A stretch of 64,000 bases of DNA, taken from assembly GCA_037074615.1 (NCBI GenBank), contig CM073545.1, positions 19,300,001 through 19,364,000 on the forward strand, given 5' to 3'. This DNA comes from Leucaena leucocephala (lineage: Eukaryota > Streptophyta > Magnoliopsida > Fabales > Fabaceae). Of this stretch, positions 48,330 to 62,069 are shown piece by piece. The notes under the pieces were generated by a model. It did no database searches. It saw only the letters and a list, made by a program, of their open reading frames with translations, and had not been told where the DNA came from. A program made the translations under genes and the position numbers. Every line of letters starts with the position of its first letter. Positions within the stretch are counted from its first letter, which is position 1.

Positions 48330-49813
48330 TGGGGAAACTCGGCAACTTGCCTCGCGAAGAACGCGAAAGTTCGAAGCTCACACTCAGCGCTCTCCAGAGG
48401 CCGCTGTGTGTCCTATACAGATGGATTAAAAGGAGACCCGGTAAAGAGGCGGTTCAGCGTGAGTAATCGGCAGGATGATGTGCTCGTCCTAAAACGCATC
48501 GTCTCATTAGATCAAGAGAAGCATCGGGTCCATTCATCCTTATCGCAGGGGTCCATTTCTTCGGGTTTTAGCCTCTGAAGAATATATTTTAAAAAAATTG
48601 ATTTAAAAATAATTTTAAAAATTAAAATTTATAAAATACATTTATTAAAAAATAATTTTAAAAAATTGACTATTTATATGGTTATTATTAAATTAACTCT
48701 TTTGATAAATAAATTATTAAAAATAATATGAGATAAATAATAATTATATAAAAATAAGAATATGACAAAAATTAAAATCGTTATTTTTTATATTTAATAT
48801 CTAAGAATTATTTAAAAAGTTAGTGACTCTTATTTATGTAAAACTATATAATTTTGGCCAAAAATATTTCTACGAGGTGTTTAGATATATTTAAAAAAAA
48901 AAAACAAGCAGTCATTTTATAACAAACATCCGTAACCTTTTTGGAATTTTCTGTCCGAGAGCATCCAGTAAGTACAAGTAGAGGGCGGGGGTAATCATGA
49001 ATGGAGACGCTCAAGTAACTTCTTCCTTCGTTATTTATTCCTACTGCCATTGCACTTGCAGGCATGGTTAATTTGTTGTCAGTGATTCTATTTTGAATCT
49101 AACTGAAGGGTATAATAAATTCATATTTGATATATTGATTATTTTATATAATATTCAAATTCCTTATAAAATTATGTTCCTCGTAAGTAAATTAAACAAA
49201 GTATCCCCAACCATTTTTGTAAGAAAATAATGATAATTGGACCTAACAAATTTTTCCTTATACCAAAAATAAATCATAAATTTCCTTAATAAGCTTATGT
49301 TAAATAAAACAACTCACGAATACATAGGTAAACATGTTAAATATATTTCTTAATAAATTTATCTTTTATAAGTTTATTACATTTAAAAATGAAATTAATC
49401 TTATCCATCCTATGAAAGCAATTAACGGCCAGTAGATAGTAGAGTGAGGCAGATGATACTGATGATAGCGCAATACCGCCTTGTGATCCTGGTGGTAGGA
49501 CCTATCCCTTTGTGGGAAAAAACAATGGCACACCAAAACAAGAAATTTGCGCCATGTCATTGTCAATTTCTATTCGAGACCTTCGAGATGATTTCCGAAA
49601 GTTCCCCTTCTAGGTTGCAGGAAATGAAGACGGGGTTGTGCCATCATGGGAGTTCTTTGAAGAACGGATTAGTTCAGCAGCCCAAAGGAAAGGGCGATAA
49701 TGCATTTATTTTTCTTTTCTATACGACTCCATTGGTGATGACACAGAACTATATGATATATACATCATAAATTATGTTCTAATGGAAAATGGAAGAAAGA
49801 GTAATGTAACCCT
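48330..49813. other. Intergenic DNA between the alpha/beta-hydrolase and RNL
   Basis: RNL promoter side at 48.33-48.6 kb, then very AT-rich to 49.4 kb, then the hydrolase 3' flank. Open frames here (48315-48578, 48844-49065, 49444-49770) show no family features. Confidence 0.5.
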
Positions 49814-52800
49814 TTACGTGTGCTTTTCATCTGTGGTAGAGTCGCACGTGTCTGCTCCTACTTCTTCTGACTGTTCAATATTGACACGTAAGATAGTTTG
49901 ATCTGGTTCAAGTGAAACGCGGAGGGGTCCTTGCGGGGTTCCAAAAAGCGTAGTTAATATCTGCCTGTGGCATTCATCACAAAAGTAGATATAGGTAAAG
50001 TGGCCTTCATATGGGAGTTTATGTACTGCAGCTCCCGGGAGGATGCGGTGCACAAAATCTGTCATCGCCGGAGGAACCACTTTATCTTCCATTCCCTGTT
50101 CACATTTGCATTGAAATAGCACGAGTCATATGCTGGTCCAAATATGACTAAAGCAAAAATCACCAATATCAATCTTCTACGTTTATAAAAACAAATGTAT
50201 GTAGTATACTTGAAAAGCAATAAAAAGAGGACACGATATGGTATCCCCAAAAGGAAAAAGAAAACTTAATAAATGTAAAGAAGGGATGTATGAACTATGA
50301 AACTATGAAGTCATGTTGTACCCCCCCCCCATGTGGGTGAGAGAGAGAGAGAGAGAGAGAATATATGAATATAGAGTATCTAATTTACAAAAGGTGCCCA
50401 TGAGCAAGAGGTTCAGGAGGTCCAGGGTCCAAGAATGTAAAAGTGAAAACCTCATGATAATTTAAGAAAGGCAATAAACTAAGATATTCAGACAAGGTAG
50501 GAACTGCTTTGGGCAAATAGAACATGATGACATATGGCTGCAAATGGCCTATAGCAAAAGTTAACAAGACAGAGAACCTAATGACAAGTGAAAAACTAAG
50601 TGTAAAAGTACAAAATAATAACCAAAATATTGTTGCAGAGGTTTAGGGTTTGAACGTTCAAAAAAGTATGTAGAAGATTCAAGTTAAATATGAATTAGAA
50701 TGTTCACGCAGATGACCCCATTTATAAGCGGTAGGAGGGGGAGGGAAGGGAATGAAATAAAGATGTGCTAACCTGCCATGTATGTATCGGGCCAAGAAAA
50801 CCTATATACTCCGTTTGTTCAGGTATGAATATTGACTTGAGCCAAGTGAGCACATTTTGCCTCCGTTTTTTCTTCTGTAACTTGAGGTCTGCAAGGCTGA
50901 AACCCCAATCTGAGACCTGCAAAGCAGATTCCTCAACAAAGGGTTTCACATTTCCTTGCCTGATTGACTCTTCCACATCCCTTTGCCAGAATTCCTCATA
51001 GATTGGATCTTCCATTAGTGCTTTATCCTAGAAGGGATATACGTGAAAGATGGTGGAGATAGTATGGAACAACCAAACATTTCTTGTCATATAAAAATCA
51101 AATCTACTCAAAGACAAAAGAGGGGAAAACCAAGTTCAACTTACCCTCTCTCCAAGAGATAACGACAACCACTTATCAATCTGGCCATGCTTTCCAGATA
51201 GAAAGCTTCTCAGATAGAAGAAAGCAAGAAGTCTAGGAAACCTCCGAGCTAAAATGTACATGAATTGTCTTTTCCTGTTCCATTTACCCCAAGTTTTGCG
51301 CCTCTCTTCCTTTGTCATGATGGGATCATATGGGTTCATCATGGGAGCAAATATCACTGCACCTGCAAGTTACTACTTGAAAGATCAAGACCAATATGTA
51401 TGGCACATGAAAAAAGACTATCTGTACAAGTATAAATAAGACAGAGGGCAAGGCAAATAAAAGAGCTATTAATACCCGCAAGTTTATCAGGAATGTATCT
51501 TAGTGCAGCCCAAGCATGCATGCTTCCACTTGAGTAACCAACAACCCAGAACTTCTTAACACCCAGAGCATCTGCTAGAAAAGACATATCTCTAGCTGAG
51601 GATTCCAGGTTTCTTTTGGGGTGAGGATCACTCTCACCAAAACCAGGAAGATCATAGGTCAACAAGTGAATGCCAAACTCTTCAAGCAGGGAATGCTTAA
51701 CTCCGGGCATCCCTAAAATTGGGGATGGAAAACGCAAGTGAAACTGGCTGTTTATACACAAACTACAGTTTGACACCAAAATTTGATTCAATTAAACCAG
51801 TATGACTAAAAGCTTAAAACTCAGAAAAAACCTGCAAGCCGGGAGGAAAGAAAAATGTGAGGAGCAATAATTGAAAATCTAGCTCTATCAGGTGGAACAC
51901 CTCGTTCCTTGTATGCCATGTATCTACCATCTGGAAGCACTATTAGGCGAGCGCTAGGAGGATGTACAAATATTTGCTTCGTCAATGGGATGGAATCAGC
52001 AGATGGATCATGTTCAAAATTTACACATACAGCTGCAAATAAAATCAGGTAATCAATCATCGAGACGTTCCGCGGCAAGGGCGTTATACTTATATAAAAC
52101 ACTTCAGTGAATGATTCTGAGGATTACAAGAGAACAAACACCTTTACCAGAGTGACTGAAACAAAAAGGTATATCAATATCTCATTAAAAAGAAAAGGCA
52201 TATCAATAATTAAACAACGAGACTCCATGGATCAATTTTGAGTCAATCCAGCTTTTAAATATTTATTAAGGTAATAAGAGTCCTCAATCCTCAATATTTG
52301 GGATCAGAATGTGAATTCTATGTCAGAACTCTCGGGAATCTTCTACATAAACTCTTTTCGAAGCTTAATTCTTGTAGTTATATCGCTCACCATCTGAGCT
52401 ACCAATTTTAATGTAACGCGTGCTGCCATTGTTTGGAAGATAAATGACCTCACATGGATGGGTAAAAGACTTTGCTGTAACAAGAGGTCTTCTACAATTT
52501 ATCAACTAACTGAAAAATGCTTTCTGCTTATTTATTATTTTCGGGATTGCCAGGACATTAATCCAATCTCCACTCATAATTCTAATATGATCCTGTCCCT
52601 AAAACCCTTCCATGAATTCGACTTCTTGAAGTCAAAGGCCCCAGCTGAACAAAAGGCAGCACTTGGATTTTCAAATCCATATCAAAATCCAAGAAGTCAT
52701 ACCAAAAAGAAAAACGCAGGTTAGAAAAATAATTTTACTTGCACTAGCACAAATTAAAAAAAAAAATCACCAGTCGAAAACCATCATATTTTGGTCTAAT

Positions 52801-53328
52801 CTACAGCAAGGAACATATATTGCAACTTAATGGGAGAGAAAATAAAGGTTATCATCTCAGTTAACACTCCCACTTCCCTCATCCCATCCCACTATTTCAC
52901 TTCTCAACTGACCCCAAAAAGAATCCTCAATTTTAACAATGCTACTCTCTAAATCCTCAGTCTCAAAGTAACAAATAAATGTTTAAAAAGAAAATATTAG
53001 ATCCAACTTCACCTGCAAAGGCGATCAACGAAACAAAGAATATCACGGACCATGCGTGCAGCGGATCCTTATCTTCCGGCAAGTACTCGTTGAAGAAACT
53101 CAATTTCCCGCATAACTTTCCACAGGGTCCTCTTACCCTCTTGGCAAAATATGAATCCCTTCCAAATTTTCTCGCTATATACGAATCCTCGTTCACCAAG
53201 CTCTGCCTCACGATATCCCTACAACCTTTCCCACACTCCACTGCCATCTCCGCCGCACCTCTCATGAACTCCGTGACACACTCCTTCCACCTCACAGCCT
53301 CCCCCGTATTTCCTTCTGCCGAGCTCAT
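49814..53328 (-). CDS. Membrane-anchored alpha/beta-hydrolase family protein
   Basis: Alpha/beta-hydrolase of a plant-specific group (Arabidopsis At3g48410/At1g74300-like); substrate unknown. Exons (minus): 53328-53013, 52032-51832, 51712-51476, 51362-51145, 51027-50773, 50095-49814. Phases close to 502 residues. Near residue 95 is one transmembrane helix (AWSVIFFVSLIAFAAVCV). Then come strands LPDGRYMAYKERG and LLTYDLPGFGESDPHP, the nucleophile elbow GYSSGS (Ser, G-x-S-x-G), a Lys/Arg-rich cap region (MTKEERRKTWGKWNRKRQ), an acid loop GMEDKVVPP (likely catalytic Asp) and LPYEGHFTY (likely catalytic His). All triad residues are present, so it is probably active. An ATG 201 bases upstream is in frame, but its added sequence looks like non-conserved leader; I chose the Met-Ser-Ser-Ala-Glu start. 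A (GA)11 run (50339-50360) lies in intron 5. Confidence 0.9.
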
Positions 53329-55159
53329 ATCGGCAGCAGCGAATAAGCGCGTATGATTCCAGCAAAACCAAGCCTCGAAACCGAAACAGATGTGAAAACA
53401 GGAATTATGATATGAGGGAGTAAAAGGGAAGTTGAATCTCGTGGGGAGGAAAGAACGATGAAGTGTGGAGTGTAGAGTGAGGCAGAAGACTTGAAAATGA
53501 GGAGAAGCGAGAATATAGAATGTTGACAAAAGAAGCTAACGAGAGTTGAGACTCTCTGCCCCTAAGCACTTTTTAGCAGACCTCAGTAAGTTTTTTGTAA
53601 CTATTTGTTGAGCTTTATAATTGTGCCTTAACCTTAGATATTTATACCAAAAAAATGTTGACAAAAGAAAAGGCCTCAAAAAAATAAACGACGAAGCAAA
53701 GGGGTGGGTGAGAAAATGATAGTGGCTTTTGGAGGTTTGGATGGGGACATGATGGAGCAAGCAAAAAGTGAAGTTAGCCCACAGGAAGCCTCGTAACGCT
53801 GTAACCGTTTTCGGCCATGAATGTCTCTTTTGTTTTTCTTATAAAAGATTATCTTCCCCTCAGAAAAAGAAAGTTAGGAAGCTTTTGTAATTTTGTGTTG
53901 CATTTTCAAGTAAAACTGGAAAAGGAAAAAGCTCCCATTCCATTTGTGATTCGATGGAGGGATGAGAGCAGTGACTGTGAGGGAGGGCCAGCGAGGACCG
54001 TTAGGAAGAAGAGCGCTGTCCAGCTGGCTTTGATACAGATGTAAGGCTGGCAGTTGGCCACGTGTCCGCTACGGAGAAGAAAAGGGTAGATAACGGTAGG
54101 GGGTGAACTCACGTCTTCTAAACGCAAGCCCATGTTTCCCACCAGAAAAGCAAATGCAGCCCATGTTTACGCGTCAGTGCCTGATAGCACTCGATTTTGT
54201 TCGATATATATATATATATATTGACACAAAATTTTAAGAAAATAATTTCATTTGTGAAAAATAATATTATAATTAAAAGTGATATTGTCTAAAATTATAA
54301 ATACTTAACAACTATACATTGTTTTTACATAATATTTAGTTTAAAATTAATCAAGACTTTTAAAGTAGAATTAAACAAATAAAATCATAAAAAGTATTGT
54401 GATTGTCATAACATTAATTTATTATCTGATATATTTCAATAAAGTAAATATATATTGTTTTTATTGATGTGCTTTTTTTTTATCTGGGGCTAAGAGGACT
54501 ATTCTACAAAAACAAAAAGTTAAAAGTGGGCCAATAGGCCCAAACTACCTTTTTTATTTTTGATACAAGCCCAAACTATCTTGATTAGGCTTACATCGCA
54601 ATCTGGAAATCAGTATTGGTCGCTACTAAAGTGTTAAAGCCCGGGCCATGCACAAACGCAAAACATATTTACTTAAAAGCCCTTCCAAGTCCAAACTCAA
54701 TATTTTTGCTTCCTTCCTTTTTTGTTTCCTTACCTTTAGTTTCATTCCTTCATCCTTCCCTTGAAAATATTTTTTGAGTGCTGCTACAATAATACTTAGA
54801 TTTTTTTTGCCAACAATACTTAGATATGAACAATGCGACCACTGTCTCAGATAATTAGGATGTAACGAGGTGTAAATAAAGAGATCTAATGTTAGAATTT
54901 TAATAACGTATGATGATGATGCCACAACTTATTAGTGACCAAATGCCTGAGAGATTTTCGGGTATTTCTTTTTAAAGCTGTAATATATGAATATCTGAGA
55001 AAAACACGACATTTTGCTTTCCGTGTATTGGCTGGGAGGCACCGACTCCTGGTGAACATTTTGTTGGGAAAAAGGTGATAATTTAAATGGATAAATAAAA
55101 ATACTGGAGTGAAATAAATGGAACTCATTTAAATATCACAACTAAAACAAGTCTATTTG
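53329..55159. other. Upstream flank of the alpha/beta-hydrolase gene
   Basis: Promoter side of the hydrolase, then AT-rich intergenic DNA with an (AT)9 microsatellite at 54204-54221. Short open frames (53817-54142, 54626-54925) have no recognisable features. Confidence 0.5.
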
Positions 55160-55670
55160 ACACAGCGTTTGAAAATAAATTTTGGGGTAAAATCGCGGTT
55201 TGAAAAATTTTTACACAAACAGTAATTTTTGTTGAGAATTGATTTTGGACAAAACTTCGGTTTGAAACTTAGGTTTTGAATAAGCCACTGAAAATAGCTT
55301 CTGGTTTGAAACCTAGGTTTTGGATTATCCAATTACTATTATACCCTTATTTTTTCTTACACCCTCTCTCCTCTCTCCTCTCTTTTCTCTATCATCTCTC
55401 CTCTCTCTTCTCTTATCTCTCTTTTTCTCTTTCCTCTCTCTTCTCTTATCTCTCTTTTTCTCTCTCCTCTCTCCTCTCTCCTCTTTCTTCTCTATCATCT
55501 TTCATCTCTCTTACTTTTAATCATATCATACCTTTTTTAATAATTTACCAATATAAAAAGTGATTCTACTATTAATTATCCAAACATCTTTATTCCCAAA
55601 ATCTATTCTACCCAGAATCTATTTTTCCTAGAATCTATTCTCCAAAAGTTAATCCAAACACACCCTAAAT
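55160..55670 (-). mobile_element. TIR-like non-autonomous element, copy 3
   Basis: Same orientation as the 37 kb copy. Ends read gcgtttgaaaataaatttt and ..ttaatccaaacacacc. Shared blocks are ataagccactgaaaatagctt, aattactattatacccttatt, aatttaccaatataaaaag and attatccaaaca. The interior is almost pure pyrimidine (55360-55510), with a repeated unit ttctcttatctctctttttc. Open frames across it (55276-55563) are low-complexity artefacts. Confidence 0.65.
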
Positions 55671-58600
55671 CTTGCTCGTTATAGCCCAACAAACCATCGT
55701 AGAAGACGGTTATTTGGAACTTATGTGTGTTTTTTTTTCCTTAATTCTAATAAATGTTTTTTTTTTTACTTCCCTCGTCGATATCACAAAAAAAAAAGAA
55801 TATTATGATCCATAGATCCAGCTAGTCATTCTCATTTCTGTTATTTTTTCCCCCCTTATTTTCAAGCAAACTCTATAATGCTATAATTACTAATAGATAC
55901 ACGCAATCTTGTGATCCTGTAACGAAATTTATAGAACACAAGTGCAAATCAAATTCCTGTCATTTCTAGAATCTCTAGGAAGAGAGGAAATTCAAAAACA
56001 ATACAAAAATGGATGGCAAGAAATTAATGTTATCTTCATTTTATTCAACTAAAAGGACCAAAAAAAATTATGGCCCATATGGAAAATAACGAGGTAAGGG
56101 AAGAATTTGGAATCAGTTGAAAGTGCCAATTCAGGTGTGCTCCAATTCCAACTGTCGGACTACTGTTGGCGTTCAAAGCGTGCGAATTTTCAATTACTTA
56201 ACGGAGTTACTTACGTTAAAAAATAGAATTAGAAATAGAAATTAAGATACACGTGCCAGTTTTGCCCCGACCTGTTGACTGACTCCTTTGACTATTCCAA
56301 ACTTCGTACAGCAAATATCAGAAGGATTTGGTATACTCGAAGCCAAACATGTCTAACATGTGGCATCGCACGTAATTTGTGTCATTAAGATATCTTAACC
56401 TTAAATTCAAACATAAGCATTTTAATTCCATGGACTCTATTGACTATCCCAGAAAACAAATTCCACGGACTCTGACTTATCCCGTTCCAATGCCTTTGCC
56501 AAAAAAGGTGGGTGGAATTAAACTGCCTTTGACTCTGCCAATTGTAAATGCGAGAGTCTGATACGGAATTGAAGGGTAAGGTTCATTTCTTTAAGAAAAG
56601 ACTATAGCAAAACGAAGTTATCTCTAAATTATTAGTTAAGACGTTAGCGAAACAAGCGTATTAAATATCTTCTGCATAAATATTGAATATTTTTCATAAT
56701 AAATATTATCTGAATAAATTCCCTGCAAGGATATTCCTTACTTCATATAGGCGCGTTTTATTGAATATAATTACAATATATATCTGTAGGTAGCTTAATT
56801 CTGAGATAATTGTTTAGTTATATAATATAGTACACATTGCTAGGAAGGAGCTAATAAGGAAAAATGAGAACAGACAGGTCAGCAAAAATAGCGCTTGCTT
56901 TTCCTGGCTATTTATATAGTCAAGATAATTTTACAGCATTGACTACAAACTTTATCCGCTAAATGATGTGAAGAAAAAGATTGAAAATACTTATATTTGA
57001 ATGCGGAGTACTTTTCATAAGTCCAAAATGTGTAGAGCCGACGGACTTGAATGATACAATTAGCTTAACTAGTTTCTGAACTTTGAAAATTTCTTCAACA
57101 GCTTCGTAATTAATTAACGAAGTTATTATCTGCCATCACATTAAATTATTGTCAACGAATATTCAAAGAACCAGAGAGAACGCGAGTACCTAGCTGCTAG
57201 CTTAGAATCCCGAAACTAATTAATGAAATTAATTATGCGACTGGGTTTTTGCAAGAGAAAAGCAATATGCAACAAGAGAGTGAACGAAAGAACAACAAAC
57301 GTAAACATGGATACATATACAGTAATGTAAATGCAGAGTTTTACGGGGAAAAGCATTCAAACCGGCATGTTTGAAACCGGAAGCTAACTTCCAAAAGCAG
57401 CCATAATAGTATAAAATGAACACAAAACATGTCGACTGCCGCCGGTTCATAAGCTCAAATAAAGCTATATGGCAATCCTATCTTTAAATTTTGAAAATTG
57501 TTGCACTCACGTATAGGTTAACATTTTGACGGCAAGCCTTAAATATGAATTAGTTATGAAAATTTTGGGCAGTTTAACTAATTTGCATACGAAGAGGTAT
57601 ATTTCATAGATATAACTAAGCAGGCAAAAGATGAAAAGATTATATATACTTGACTAAAGCACGTGCCTATGTAAAAGGATAAGCCACAAATGACTGCTCA
57701 TTAATAGTAGAGAAAGTGCGCATACATGTGCATAAGTAGATATGATCAGAGTTTTGCAGGTCCAAGACTAGTGACTTTTCAAACAATATGCAGGAACGAA
57801 AAAAGCTATTTGCACAGAAAAGAGAAAGGAAGAAAAAGGTTAGTGTTGGAGGGTCTATGAATGAATCGCTTTCATTATCCGATACGACCTTTAATTTTCA
57901 GAAAAGCAGCGTCTGATTTCCCACTTTTTCCCACTACATATACCAACCAACTCTTTGGTGTGGATACTTTTTATTTCATTTTGCAGTGTAGAAGGATCCC
58001 GCTTGATAATTTCATCGTCTCTTAATTAATTTGTTTGTTTCAAGCACATGGTTTTCCTTCTTTTGTTATTTGCTTTATATAGGTAAGTGACAAAGCTCAA
58101 CCTAATGCCACTAGTGATGTCGATTGATCCATACCCGCCACAGTACATGCAGGCATGCTCCATCATTCACCTAACCAACCAAATTTCAGATAACATTCAT
58201 TTAATTCCTTTTTTCTTTCTTACATTCTACAAAAAAAGATACAACTAAAAAGAAAAATGTAAAAAAATGCCATTTAATGTTTACTCATGAGACATAACAA
58301 TATTTGAGATCTATTATGGGGACATTTTTCTGCAGGAACTCTCAATATCTCAACTTGTTTTACTTTTGAATTATTGGGAAAGCGCCCCGTACACATGCAG
58401 TAGCAACTAGCAACAAAAAAGCATCGTAAAGGGACATTTTTCGTTAACGTGCAATTAATGGACAAAAGATTTTGATTATATGTTGAAGAATTAGGAATTG
58501 ATCTATATATTTTATTAAAAATCGTGACAAGATTGCAAAGGACTTAAATGGATGGATCTGTTTGTTTCACTTTAATTAATAAACACTCTCCTCTTCCCCC

Positions 58601-60828
58601 TCTTCTCTTAGAATTCTAACATATAATATTAAACACTTTTAAACAACGGAGACATATGAATGAAATTATAGTAGGTTCGTGAGTGATGATTGATAATGAT
58701 GATAAGAGTATGAAGCCAAAAGAGTACTAGCAAGAATGGACCTCTTGCTGGTCCTCTCACACGTGAAGAAAAACTGAGCTTTGCATGCATGGTGTTTTAT
58801 GAAACCACAATGCTTGCAGCTTCCTAGGAATAAAGTTTTAGCCTTTTTACCATATAGGGCAAATCTCAGTGTACTCGTTGCTGTTGTAATAAGGAAGAAG
58901 AAACTAATCATGCTGTAGCGGTTGAAGAAGGAGCCAAATTAGCTATCACTCTCAATGGAATTACACTCTCATCATCGGATTAAAACACTATTTTGGTTTC
59001 TTGCTGTTTCTGCGGTCCCTCTAAGGTAACCTCTTTCATTTTAGAAATTCTCATTTAATAATTTGAACAATGCAATTGGGAAGAAGAGTTTGACCTTAAT
59101 CTCTTATTTTATCATGCATTTTGACCTCTCCAGGGGGTTAAAAAGGATCATCTCTCCCAAGCAAATAAAGTTGCTTGCCTTTAATTGAAAGTTGCCTTTA
59201 TTCTAAGCAAACTCTTTAAATGACGCGCAAAGGAATTTGTTGGTGCTTTTAATGAGAAAAGTGGAAAAGGGGGGAAGTAATAATATTGTTGAGAAAATTA
59301 TAGAGTAATGGATTATGGTGAATAGAGATATGGATGTGTCAAAGAAGGTAGATACGCTTTGAGTCAATAAAAAGCGACGAAGTTCCTTTAACCGCATGAT
59401 TATAAAGAAGAAAAAGGTAAATATATGCTGGGTAAGAGAGGAAAGATTTTTTGGTCACATGATTTGCCGGCAAGTGTTACAATTGTGTAGTTTTTATGGT
59501 TTGCCTTCTTTGGCTTTAGAGGATGGGGAGATCACCTCACGTGGGGAACGCGTGATTTGAAATTCCTGAGTTACAGCCTAACAAACGCGTTTTGGGGATA
59601 CACGTACGCCATCATTACCATAACGGTGTTTGATTTGATTATCCCTCCCTAGGCACGTGCTCTGGGAGGAGGGTTTGATTTCTCCCAGCCAATTAAAAAT
59701 TATATTATTATCTAAACAAGAAAAAATAATCGTTTTTATAGGTAATAAGCACGTCAATTTTAGGACGTACGTTTCATTATATTAAATTTTGTTTTATTGT
59801 TAAGTTTGCCACAAATTTACTGTAGCTAACGTTGATATATACAGATAAGTTTACTTATTATATAAATCTTAAAACATTATTTCTTACTAAAATTATTCCC
59901 GTTAACTTATATATATGTGACGGGGCATTATAATAAAAATGGCGTAACAGTTCGCTCTTATCATACTGAATTTGACTTTTGGACGTTGAAGGAGGCAAAT
60001 AGTGAACCAGGGAAGGTGCTTTATATAATGGTCCATAAGGATGTAGCCAAGCCAACATGTACAAATGAAGATTTGGGTTTCTGGAAGAGCCACCCATAAC
60101 GAATCCAAAGCCAAGCCACGAGTCAAAAGCTACTTTGACAAGGAATTAAGCATCTTCATCAACCACATCAATTCCTTTGAATTTTTGTTTCTATATTAGG
60201 TCACCAAAAAGTTGTTCATCAAGACTTAAACAATCATAATCAAATTACCCGCTAAACATAACTAGACTTAAGTAAGTACGAATTATTCCTCCGTTTCTTT
60301 TCAACTATATCTTTGCTTTAAAAAAATGTGTTCATCTATCTTTTATTTTATAATTTCAATGTAACATTAATTGCAACCTTTTGTTAATTACATGCTTATG
60401 TTTATTACTAACTCAAAAAGTCCAAAACAGAATTAATATTTTAATTGGAAAAATAAACTAAAGAGTATATTAGAAAATTTAAATGAGATTCTAACATATA
60501 AATTATATTTCTTAAAAATCTAAAATAACATAAATGGACGGTGTACACTTTGTTCTCTAACATTGCTGAAGAGAGACATATGGAGGAAAAGGCACATCTA
60601 ACATATTTATTGGCGATGGGAGGCCCACTATACCTTTTTCCTTAATACTCCATAAGTCCTAGCTAGCTACAAGTTACTCTTATTATTATTAGTAGATCTA
60701 ATTAATTCATCCCTTCAAACTCGATCTCCTTTGGAGAAATAAGTAGTGGGAAGCATAATCTTCCAATCTCTCTCTACGGTATAACACTAGTTAATTAACT
60801 AATTAATTAATTAATATAAAATGGGACG
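55671..60828. other. Gene-poor intergenic DNA, 3' flank of the LBD gene
   Basis: About 5 kb with no supported gene on either strand. Short frames at 56379-56561, 57229-57450, 58274-58465, 58666-58911, 59203-59397 and 59858-60126 lack motifs, signal peptides plus exons, or family similarity. I looked for tRNA-like and conserved plant miRNA sequences by eye and saw none. Confidence 0.45.
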
Positions 60829-61949
60829 TCATGTCCAAAGTGGCTGCTCCCACAAAGAGTTAAGGCCCGTGCTTTCCGCGAAGAAGTTGAGGTTGCTTGA
60901 ATTAATGAAGTTCGTATCTTCGAATGATGATGACGGCGGTGAAGAATAATATTCCTGAGGAGGAGTACTTGAAGGAGAAGTTTCAGTCTCAGTTTGTGCC
61001 ATTTCCATGCAGAGAAGTGCCGCCATATTGGCTTGCTGCATTTGCATGTTCACAAGCTCGGCTTGAGCCTTAGCCAACTGAGCCTGAAGCTCGTTCACTT
61101 GCTCCTGAAGCTGACAAATCGCACCCGCACAACCATACACTGGGTCTCTTATTCTTGCACTCGCCTCGTACACCATGCTGCTCACCGCATCGGCTCTCTG
61201 CGACTCTGGAAGTTCCTGATCAAAAAGTTGATTTACAAGTTATTTAAAGGACCCACATAATTGACTATTATTAAAGTGACGACTTGGAGTTTTATACTTT
61301 TTTTTGGGTGTGCTCTAAGAGGCATTAGGAGGCCCATATTAGGTATTCGTTAAAAGTAGGTATTTGAAAACGGAGTTTCAAGCATGGGGCTTCACACATT
61401 TCGTCCAAATGGGGTTTTACTTTTTCAAGTTCGACTGCTAATAATGGCTACACACTCTGTCGTTTCTATATCAAACATTAAAAATTGGGCACTCTCGTAG
61501 ACTAGTCCTACGATGGTCTACATTTTGTCCTCATGGGCAGGGTTCTACGACTTGTGAACCCGGTTCACGAATATGCTTTTCGCCCAAACCAATTAGAGAC
61601 CGAGTATGAATCAGAAAAACCTCAAACAGTAGAGGCAGATGATGATGAAGGAATGAGAAGAATGAATGGTTTAATTTACCTGCAAGAACTTGATGATGTT
61701 GCTGGCACCGAAGACTCGGTGAGCAATGGTGAACTTGGCGGGTTCAGAAGGAGGGAAATAAGGAGCGAGAACGCATTTTTCCGCACATCTGCGTCTTAGA
61801 GTCTTACAAGCAGCACAAGGGCTAACGACAACTTGTGGAGGTATTGGATTTGGAGGGGAAGAAGATGGCGAAGAATTAGGAGAGTTAGAGAGAGGTATAG
61901 ATGAAGTGGGACTTGGAGTGTTTGGGATGGGATCACTGACGGACTCCAT
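60829..61949 (-). CDS. LBD1: Class I LOB-domain transcription factor, LBD1/LBD11 type
   Basis: Plant-specific nuclear DNA-binding protein of the LBD family, which controls organ boundaries and vascular or secondary growth. Exons (minus): 61949-61680 and 61215-60829, giving 218 residues. A Ser/Pro-rich N-terminal extension of about 43 residues precedes the LOB domain. The C-block is CAACKTLRRRCAEKC (C-x2-C-x6-C-x3-C), followed by VLAPYFP and the GAS block (FTIAHRVFGASNIIKFLQ), then DAVSSMVYEASARIRDPVYG. The class I leucine-zipper-like helix (LQEQVNELQAQLAKAQAEL) has the L-x6-L-x3-L-x6-L spacing. The tail is Ser/Pro/Thr-rich. The single intron after FLQ is the family position. LBD1 rather than LBD11 is preferred because LBD1 is RNL's neighbour in Arabidopsis; the sequence alone does not separate them. 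Confidence 0.94.
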
Positions 61950-62062
61950 GTTTCTCGATCACGCGCTTAGTTTGATTTGTTCTCTTGTGTTTGGCTCTGT
62001 GTGGTGGAGGAAAAGAAGGCAGAAGGATGGGGTGGGGCTTGTTTGGGAGGGAGAGAGAGGGG

Positions 62063-62069
62063 TTTTATA
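62063..62069 (-). promoter_or_regulatory. TATA box of the LBD gene
   Basis: TATAAAA on the minus strand, 113 bases before the ATG, followed downstream by a CT-rich stretch (about 62050-62060). Confidence 0.6.

Noticed and set aside
53329..53529. N-terminal extension of the alpha/beta-hydrolase from an upstream in-frame ATG
   Set aside because: The added 67 residues (Phe/His/Ser-rich) do not resemble the family N-terminus; the ATG at 53328 fits better. Not excluded as an alternative start.
55276..55563. Leu/Ser-repeat open frames
   Set aside because: Translation of a pure CT-rich tract inside the third TIR-like element; low-complexity artefact.
59858..60126. Overlapping minus-strand frames near 60 kb
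   Set aside because: No conserved motif, no start context or exon partners; both strands are open because stops happen to be rare.
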